Assembly: GCA_020629035.1 (NCBI GenBank)
Contig: JAHDEC010000005.1
Coordinates: 1-64,000, forward strand
From: Saprospiraceae bacterium
GTDB taxonomy: Bacteria > Bacteroidota > Bacteroidia > Chitinophagales > Saprospiraceae
Length of the DNA: 64,000 bases
Direction of reading: 5' to 3'
Shown: positions 57,999-64,000 of the stretch, piece by piece
How the letters are laid out: every line of letters starts with the position of its first letter
Numbering within the stretch: position 1 is the stretch's first letter
Program-made: the position numbers and the translations under genes
The notes under the pieces: generated by a model
Told to the model about the DNA's origin: nothing
The model's database searches: none
Seen by the model: the letters and a program-made list of their open reading frames with translations, nothing else

Positions 57999-59342
57999 TT
58001 AGCCTTTTAGGAAAGAAATGAGTTTTTCAATGCTCTTAGTCTGTTGTTCGCCGGTGCTCATGTTTTTAATAACATAATTACCTGATTCCATTTCATTATC
58101 ACCTACTATAATGACAAAAGGAATGGATCGATCACCAGCATATTTCATTTGCTTTTTCATTTTAGCTGGTTCAGGATAAATATCACAAGAGATTCCATTC
58201 GCTCTAAGTTTGGTAACTAGACCGAAGCTATGCGTTAAAGCTTTATCGTCAAATGATACAATTATAGCAGCAATCGTTTTTTCTAAAGTCTTAGGGAAGT
58301 TATCCAAGGTCATCATTACATCGTAGATTCGCTCTGCCCCAAATGACACACCTACACCAGACACATCCTTTAGACCAAAATTTGCTGTCAAGTCATCATA
58401 TCTACCTCCACCACCTATACTACCCATTTCCACATCATTGGAAACCACCTCGAAAATACAACCAGTGTAGTAGCTTAATCCTCTTGCCAAGCTAATGTCA
58501 AACATTAAGCCTTGATTTAAGTCTGCATGTTCGAGTAAATTAAAGACCTCTTTTAATTCATGATATCCTTTAATGCCTGTTGCTGCATTGTCAAAATAAG
58601 CTGGCAGTTCCTCGATATCCTTAATCTTTATTCCTTTAAAAATAGAATCAATAGCTTCATCACTGATGTTTCGATTTCGCATTTCTTCGGCTACCTTTTC
58701 CTCACCTATTTTATCAAGCTTATCTAAGGCAATAGTCATTTGCATAAACTGGTCTTCTATGCCTGAGCGTTCAGCGATTCCATAAAGTACCTTACGATTG
58801 TTAAGCTTAGTAGTACTTTGTAAGCCAAGCTTTGTAAATACTTCATCATAAATTTGAATTAACTCTGCTTCATAAATGAGCGATTTCGAACCAATTACAT
58901 CTACATCGCATTGGTAGAATTCGTTGTATCTGCCCTTTTGTGGTCGGTCTGCTCTCCAAACAGGTTGTATTTGGTATCGTTTATACGGAAACTTTAGGGC
59001 ATGATTATTCATCACTACATATCGAGCAAAGGGGACCGTTAAATCATACCTAAGTCCTCGTTTAGAAATACTAGATACCAGTTTAGCGGAGTTTTTTTCT
59101 TCCAAAGCTACTTTATCAGCTTTTTGTAGGAAATCTCCATTATTTAAAACTTTAAACAAAAGGGCATCCCCTTCTTCTCCATATTTTCCAGTTAGAGTGC
59201 TCAGGTTTTCCATGGAAGGAGTCTCCAATGGTCCAAAACCGTATTTCTCAAATACCGTTCTAATGGTATTAAAAATAAACTCTCGCTTTATTATTTCTGT
59301 AGCTCCAAAATCACGGGTTCCTTTGAGAATGCTAGGCTTCAT
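57999..59342 (-). CDS. hisS: Histidyl-tRNA synthetase
   Basis: A class II synthetase of 447 residues that charges tRNA-His. Class II motifs are present: motif 2 in KRYQIQPVWRADRPQKGRYNEF, the histidine-binding blocks (FYQCDVDVIG; LARGLSYYTGCIFEV) and motif 3-like GGGGRYDDL. A C-terminal anticodon-binding domain follows (about 355-447). The N-terminus (PSILKGTRDFGATE) is typical. The start is ATG, 1 bp behind the pheS stop, so the two synthetases are co-transcribed. Confidence 0.95.
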   Translation of the reverse strand: MKPSILKGTRDFGATEIIKREFIFNTIRTVFEKYGFGPLETPSMENLSTLTGKYGEEGDALLFKVLNNGDFLQKADKVALEEKNSAKLVSSISKRGLRYDLTVPFARYVVMNNHALKFPYKRYQIQPVWRADRPQKGRYNEFYQCDVDVIGSKSLIYEAELIQIYDEVFTKLGLQSTTKLNNRKVLYGIAERSGIEDQFMQMTIALDKLDKIGEEKVAEEMRNRNISDEAIDSIFKGIKIKDIEELPAYFDNAATGIKGYHELKEVFNLLEHADLNQGLMFDISLARGLSYYTGCIFEVVSNDVEMGSIGGGGRYDDLTANFGLKDVSGVGVSFGAERIYDVMMTLDNFPKTLEKTIAAIIVSFDDKALTHSFGLVTKLRANGISCDIYPEPAKMKKQMKYAGDRSIPFVIIVGDNEMESGNYVIKNMSTGEQQTKSIEKLISFLKG

Positions 59343-59343
59343 A

Positions 59344-60381
59344 TTAATAGGCTGAATTAAACTGTTTTAGAAATCGCACATCGTTTTCGAATAAAAGTCG
59401 AATATCTTCTATTTTGTATTGAAGCATAGCTTGTCGTTCGATTCCCATTCCGAAAGCAAATCCTGTATATTCTTCAGGGTCAATGTTGCAATTCTTGAGA
59501 ACATTAGGATCGACCATCCCACAACCTAAAATTTCTAACCATCCAGTACCTTTGGTAATCCGATAATCAGCTTCACTTTCTAAGCCCCAATACACATCCA
59601 TTTCCGCGCTGGGTTCTGTAAAAGGAAAGTAGCTGGGTCTCAATCTTATTTTAGTATCAGGACCATACATCTCTCGAGCAAAATAAAGCAGGGTCTGCTT
59701 CATATCTGCAAATGATACATTTTTATCTACATATAAACCTTCCACTTGATGAAACTGACAATGAGATCTAGCGGATATGGTTTCGTTTCTATACACTCGC
59801 CCAGGCGCAATAATTCGAATGGGCGGTTTTGTGCTGGTCATCACACGAGCCTGTACTGAGGAGGTGTGTGTCCGCAATAAGTTGGTGACACTATTCTTAA
59901 GGTAGAAGGTATCCTGCATATCTCTTGCCGGATGATCTTCAGGCGTATTCATTGCCGTAAAATTATGCCAGTCATCTTCTATTTCTCTTTCTTCTTCTAC
60001 CGCAAAACCTATTTTTTCAAAGATGTTTATAATTCGATTCATCACCAGTGAAACAGGGTGTCTAGAACCAATGTTTTGTGAAGCTGGAGGTGCCGTAAGA
60101 TCCAACTGATCATAAGATGCTTTACTAGCAGCCTGGCTTAGCGTTGATTTGTTTGTATGAAATACTTCTTCAGCAGCTACCTTTAAAGCATTCATGCGCT
60201 GGCCAAACTCTTTTTTATCTTCATTGGCAACATTGCGCATTTCTGCAAAGAGTGGTTTAATTATGTTCTTGCTACCTAAATACTTAATTCTAAAGGTTTC
60301 TAACTCTTCCAAACTTGTAATGCTAGCCGACTTAATGGCTGCTAACATTTGATCTGTTTTATCAAAAATTGGATTACTCAT
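59344..60381 (-). CDS. pheS: Phenylalanyl-tRNA synthetase alpha subunit
   Basis: The catalytic subunit (345 residues) of the alpha2beta2 class II enzyme. An N-terminal coiled coil (about 1-95) binds tRNA, and the catalytic core shows HPVSLVMNRI, FYLKNSVTNLLRTHTSSVQ and the motif 3 region (GFAFGMGIERQAML). pheT is not adjacent and must be elsewhere. The start is ATG, 18 nt after a TACCTTTG box. It is the first gene of a pheS-hisS operon. Confidence 0.96.
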   Translation of the reverse strand: MSNPIFDKTDQMLAAIKSASITSLEELETFRIKYLGSKNIIKPLFAEMRNVANEDKKEFGQRMNALKVAAEEVFHTNKSTLSQAASKASYDQLDLTAPPASQNIGSRHPVSLVMNRIINIFEKIGFAVEEEREIEDDWHNFTAMNTPEDHPARDMQDTFYLKNSVTNLLRTHTSSVQARVMTSTKPPIRIIAPGRVYRNETISARSHCQFHQVEGLYVDKNVSFADMKQTLLYFAREMYGPDTKIRLRPSYFPFTEPSAEMDVYWGLESEADYRITKGTGWLEILGCGMVDPNVLKNCNIDPEEYTGFAFGMGIERQAMLQYKIEDIRLLFENDVRFLKQFNSAY

Positions 60382-60399
60382 TATTCACGTTTAACAGCC

Positions 60400-60407
60400 C
60401 AAAGGTA
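60400..60407 (-). promoter_or_regulatory. Bacteroidota -7 box (TACCTTTG) of pheS-hisS
   Basis: Matches TAnnTTTG on the minus strand. It gives a leader of about 14 nt before the pheS ATG at 60381. No -33 TTG is seen. Confidence 0.45.
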
Positions 60408-60542
60408 AGCACTTATAATAAGAAGAAGCCCTTGATGTCCGCAAATTCAATGCAGGTGTTTTTCTTTTTGTGTTTATACTTTAGACTTTAACAGCTTACC
60501 TTAGCGTTTGATAAAAAAACCAACTAGACTTTTAAACAATAC

Positions 60543-61784
60543 ATGGGGTTTAAGCAGAGATTTTTAGCATTGAGGCCGTGGATAGATCATCGATTGTTTA
60601 TCCTTTTTACGATTTGTTTTTTATGGGCCATTATATACGCTAAGTTTTTACTGTCTGTAATGATGTTTGCCTTAAGTATTCTAGTGGTCATCCAGTTGGC
60701 TTATAAGGACTATTCAGTTAAACGAACTCACGGTATTTTTTTGTTGTTTCTTTTACCATTTATTGCTGTCGTTTTATCGGGTGTTAATTCGAGTGATTTT
60801 CCCTCCTATCTTCATCATGTAAAAATGAAGTTGCCATTCCTTATTTTGCCACTAGTTTGGTCTTATAAAAGAAGCTTTTTTGCCAAGTATTATAAAGCAA
60901 TTTTGTTTGCCTTTATTGCTCTTTCGCTAGCTTCTATCTTTCCAGTCAGTTTTAATTATCTCAGTAACTTTGAAGCTATAAATACTGCCATAACTAAGGG
61001 ACAAGCGATGCCCACTCCCATGGGTCACATTATGTATAGTTTGTGTTTAACAGGGGCTTTAGGTGCTAGTTTATATTTGGCACTCTACCCTAACAAACAG
61101 TTCTCTATTCCAGTTTGGTTTTTGGGACTGGCCGCTTTATTGATTTTTATCTTTCAGCACATTTTGGCGAGTCGTACAGGTGTGGTATTAAGCTATTTTT
61201 CTATTGTTTTAATTGCAGGTCATTATCTGTTTATGCAGGGTAAATACATCACACTCTGTGTTATTCTAGGACTTATTTTTATTAGTCCAATATTGGCCAT
61301 CAATACAATACCAAGTTTTAAAAACAAAATCGCTTATGCCAATTGGGATCTAAAAAGTTATTTTGAAAATAAGGGCGAAGGTTACTCAGATTCTGAGCGA
61401 ATATTAAGCTACCAAGCCGCCTGGGTTTTAATACAACAAAGTCCAATACTAGGCACAGGAATTGGTGACCTGAGAACCTGTATGAAAGAGACCTATAAAA
61501 ACCATCTAGATCATGAGAGCGACAAATATCCACACAATGAATATTTGTTCCATTTAACGGGAATGGGCATCGTGGGTTTTCTCTTACTCCTCATGACCTT
61601 ATTCGTTCCATGGTGGTACTTCCGAAAAGAAATGGACATCTTTTTCCTTTGTTTCCAAAGTGTTTTTATGTTGGCCTTTTTAGTGGAAAACACGATTGAA
61701 CGCCAACAAATGATTGCCTATTATTTGTTCTTTTCTTTGTGTGGTATTGCTTATATGGAAGCAAATAAAAAGGGCGGAAATTAA
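60543..61784 (+). CDS. O-antigen ligase / polymerase-like membrane protein
   Basis: A 413-residue polytopic membrane protein (about 11-12 hydrophobic segments) of the Wzy_C/WaaL type. The long periplasmic loop (about 285-340) carries the family pattern ILGTGIGDLRT and HNEYLFHLTGMGIVG, where WaaL-type enzymes bind undecaprenyl-linked sugar. It would ligate or polymerise surface glycan. T9SS species also need such enzymes to attach A-LPS to cargo proteins, but nothing here ties this gene to that job. No other glycan genes lie nearby. The start is ATG. Confidence 0.78.
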   Translation: MGFKQRFLALRPWIDHRLFILFTICFLWAIIYAKFLLSVMMFALSILVVIQLAYKDYSVKRTHGIFLLFLLPFIAVVLSGVNSSDFPSYLHHVKMKLPFLILPLVWSYKRSFFAKYYKAILFAFIALSLASIFPVSFNYLSNFEAINTAITKGQAMPTPMGHIMYSLCLTGALGASLYLALYPNKQFSIPVWFLGLAALLIFIFQHILASRTGVVLSYFSIVLIAGHYLFMQGKYITLCVILGLIFISPILAINTIPSFKNKIAYANWDLKSYFENKGEGYSDSERILSYQAAWVLIQQSPILGTGIGDLRTCMKETYKNHLDHESDKYPHNEYLFHLTGMGIVGFLLLLMTLFVPWWYFRKEMDIFFLCFQSVFMLAFLVENTIERQQMIAYYLFFSLCGIAYMEANKKGGN

Positions 61785-61815
61785 GAAGCACGATTATCAG
61801 ATGCTGAAGAAATAA

Positions 61816-61843
61816 AAAAGGCCGGATTTTCATCCGACCTTTT
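61816..61843. terminator. Bidirectional intrinsic terminator between the O-antigen ligase gene and dsbD
   Basis: A 12-bp stem with one mismatch (61816-61827 with 61832-61843) and a 4-nt loop. The leftward reading runs into T6 and is the better terminator (for dsbD); the rightward reading ends in TTTT. Confidence 0.8.
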
Positions 61844-61847
61844 CACT

Positions 61848-64000
61848 TTATTTTAATTGCTTATTAGCAGCAAGTCCACAATTCATGAATTCTAAATAAC
61901 CTTCAATTCCTTCTTCATAAGCTCTTGGTGGAAGTAATACCTCCTGATTATTAGACATTGGTATATAGAGTGGTTGTGAGTTACTCTTGAAATTCACAAT
62001 TTGAAAATCAGCCCATTTAGAACCTATCGTTCTTACTTTTTCTTTATCTTCTCCTCGAATGGCTAAATATGTTTTATCTAACTTCTCCTTGTCATCTACA
62101 TAAAGTGAAACTAGGACATAATCATCATTCAAAGATTTCCTAACTGCTGGATCTACCCATATGTGTTCTTCTGTTTTACGACAGTTTACACATCCATAAC
62201 CAGTAAAGTCTACAAACATTGGTTTGTTTACTTCTTTTGCATAAGCTAAACCTTCATAATAATCTTTAAAGCAATCTATATTATTAGCACATTTTGTAAA
62301 TGACGGATATCTAGCTTTTATGTCTTTATTTACATCTGGCCCAGCTAAAAAGAAATTGTAGGTTGCGGGTGGTGCAAGTCCTGAAGTTATTGCAGGTGTA
62401 TGATATGATTTAACTTCTTCATTATACCTAAAACCTAGAGCAAGGTAAATCGTAACTGCAATACTTAATAAGGCAAATATCCAACGAACCGGCGTCATTT
62501 TAGCTTTTGGAGGATCGTGTGGAAATCTAATAAATCCTAATAAATATAGACTCATTGCAATACCTATTAAAACCCATAGTCCCAAGAATAACTCATATCG
62601 TAACCATCCCCAATGGCTTGTCATATCAGCCACTGATAAGAATTTAAGTGCTAATGCTAATTCCAAGAAACCCAGCACCACCTTTACTGAAGTCATCCAT
62701 GACCCAGATCTTGGTAATGAATTTAACCAGCTAGGAAAAGCGGCAAATAGACCAAACGGAATCGCTAAAGCCGTAGAAAAACCAAGCATTACTGCAGCAG
62801 GCCCTAAATAACTACCTGAAGAAGCTACTTGAACGATCGCTGTACCAATCAAAGGTCCAGTGCACGAAAAAGATACTATGGCTAAAGTTGCTGCCATAAA
62901 AAAGGTCCCAAGCAAACCTCCCTTATCTGCCATGGCATCCGTTTTAGTAGACCAGGAACTAGGCAAGGCTATTTCAAAGTAGCCGAAAAAGGATATAGCA
63001 AAAGCAACAAATATGACAAAGAATAAAACGTTTGCTATCGAACTTACTGAAAGTTTATTCAAGGCTTCAGGTCCTAGTAAGGTTGTAACAGCTAATCCCA
63101 ACCCAACAAAGATGACAATAATGGACAAACCATAAATCAATCCATTAACCCATCCTTTTTTGTTATTCCCTTTTGTAAAAAAACTTACCGTAATTGGAAT
63201 CATTGGGAAAATACATGGTAGCAAAATGGCTAAAAGCCCCCCTAAAAATCCACCGATAAAGATACCCCAAAGACCTTCTGACTTCTTTACTTGTGCTTCT
63301 CCACAGCTGCCTAATGGTTTTTCATGAGTTTCTTGGATTATGGAAATATTTTGATCTAAAATATTGCCTTTTATATTGGCTCCTGCGACTGCTGTATTTT
63401 TGTTTTTTCTATTAGTTGGATCGTATGCTTCTCCAGTTTTAGGGTCAAACATAAAGTCTACATCTTTTGGAGGAAGACAACGTTCCTTATCGCAAGTCAT
63501 GTAGGTTAAGTAACCCTTTATAGGTCCATCACCCGCTTTTACTTTTTGTGTAATACTAAAGTCTTCATCTCCAAGGAACTTAATCACATTTACATTATCA
63601 AATAAGGCATCTGGACCTTCTTTTTTATGTCCTTTTTCAATGGATGTACCTTCTAAACTTGCCCCACTTAATTCTTCATATTCTATCGTTGTAGGTACTG
63701 GACCATCATCACTAGTAAACTGAGAATAAACGGTCCACTCATCATCAATAGCTGCTGTATAGATGAGATTATACATCCCATCACCTAAGTCATCCATTTT
63801 AAAATCCCAGCTAACGGGATTTAAAATACCTTTCTTCTTTTTTGCCTTTGCTGGTTTGCTATCTTGGTCCACTCCAGATACTCCGGAAATGCTCGATATA
63901 TTACTTGATTGAGCTGCTTTTGCTGATTCGCTTGTCTTTGCTTCATTGTTAGCACTCGCTCCTCCCAATTGAAAGCTAAAATCCACATCTTTTGGTGGTA
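61848..64000 (-). CDS. Thiol:disulfide interchange protein DsbD-like (5' end cut by window edge)
   Basis: Moves electrons from cytoplasmic thioredoxin across the inner membrane to the periplasm. Order in the visible part: an Asp/Lys linker, an N-terminal DsbD-alpha-like domain with MTCDKERCLPPKDVDF, an eight-helix DsbD membrane core with the redox cysteines LLPCIFPMIP and FSCTGPLIG, and a C-terminal thioredoxin-like domain with active site CVNC (FTGYGCVNCRKTEEH). The reading frame stays open to the window edge, past a GTG at 63986, so the N-terminus is missing. The last visible codons read PPKDVDFSFQ, the same PPKDVDF as in the internal domain, which implies a second copy of that domain upstream. 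Confidence 0.88.
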   Translation of the reverse strand, partial: PPKDVDFSFQLGGASANNEAKTSESAKAAQSSNISSISGVSGVDQDSKPAKAKKKKGILNPVSWDFKMDDLGDGMYNLIYTAAIDDEWTVYSQFTSDDGPVPTTIEYEELSGASLEGTSIEKGHKKEGPDALFDNVNVIKFLGDEDFSITQKVKAGDGPIKGYLTYMTCDKERCLPPKDVDFMFDPKTGEAYDPTNRKNKNTAVAGANIKGNILDQNISIIQETHEKPLGSCGEAQVKKSEGLWGIFIGGFLGGLLAILLPCIFPMIPITVSFFTKGNNKKGWVNGLIYGLSIIVIFVGLGLAVTTLLGPEALNKLSVSSIANVLFFVIFVAFAISFFGYFEIALPSSWSTKTDAMADKGGLLGTFFMAATLAIVSFSCTGPLIGTAIVQVASSGSYLGPAAVMLGFSTALAIPFGLFAAFPSWLNSLPRSGSWMTSVKVVLGFLELALALKFLSVADMTSHWGWLRYELFLGLWVLIGIAMSLYLLGFIRFPHDPPKAKMTPVRWIFALLSIAVTIYLALGFRYNEEVKSYHTPAITSGLAPPATYNFFLAGPDVNKDIKARYPSFTKCANNIDCFKDYYEGLAYAKEVNKPMFVDFTGYGCVNCRKTEEHIWVDPAVRKSLNDDYVLVSLYVDDKEKLDKTYLAIRGEDKEKVRTIGSKWADFQIVNFKSNSQPLYIPMSNNQEVLLPPRAYEEGIEGYLEFMNCGLAANKQLK

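Overview
The window is AT-rich DNA from a member of the Bacteroidota, most likely a marine Saprospiria (Lewinella/Saprospiraceae-like) bacterium. The evidence is type IX secretion (T9SS) sorting domains, PorV-like and TonB-dependent outer membrane proteins, two Skp/OmpH-like chaperones, DUF4230/DUF4294 families, a short CarB, and upstream boxes of the form TAnnTTTG typical of the Bacteroidota sigma factor. I see no tRNA, rRNA, insertion sequence, prophage or CRISPR array. Most of the window is ordinary chromosome: housekeeping genes mixed with cell-envelope genes.

Layout. 0.1-2.0 kb: a POT-family peptide transporter with an unusual Cys-rich insert. 2.3-4.7 kb: an overlapping DUF4230/DUF3108/flippase-like operon whose three start codons are all non-ATG. 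4.7-6.2 kb: ruvC, a HIT protein and greA. 6.3-15.2 kb: a TonB receptor, a 1366-residue secreted protein and a PorV-like protein, together probably an outer-membrane uptake or export unit tied to T9SS. 15.3-21.7 kb: a D-2-hydroxyacid dehydrogenase, carB, a small secreted protein, murI and two OmpH genes. 22-24.8 kb: hutH and an MscS channel.

25.1-36.8 kb: one 3889-residue secreted, Cys-rich repeat protein, the most striking object in the window. It carries 30 exact-length 77-residue units in tandem (27452-34381). Inside these a five-unit, 1155-bp higher-order repeat occurs four times (28838-33457). The array lies between HYR-like modules, and the protein is bracketed by two copies of a domain I do not recognise. 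It ends in a T9SS type A sorting tail.

36.9-45.9 kb: a DCC protein, a HerA-like ATPase, a methyltransferase, a possible papain-fold protein, dapD, a PAP2-like membrane protein, DUF4294, mevalonate diphosphate decarboxylase and a rhodanese. 46-48.3 kb: pckA and trmB. 48.4-54 kb: surface proteins, including an operon of a sensor kinase, a TonB receptor and two envelope proteins. 54-64 kb: rlmN, recX, a small MscS channel, a lytic transglycosylase with a structured leader, hisS, pheS, an O-antigen ligase-like protein and dsbD, which runs off the right edge.

Regulation. Ten genes have a TAnnTTTG box at a sensible distance upstream, although none has a TTG -33 element at the usual spacing. In three of them (ruvC, rlmN and the PAP2-like gene) the box ends only 3-4 nt before the start codon, which predicts leaderless mRNAs. 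Clear bidirectional terminators follow the giant gene, the small mscS and the O-antigen ligase. Five convergent gene pairs instead overlap at their stop codons and have no terminator between them.
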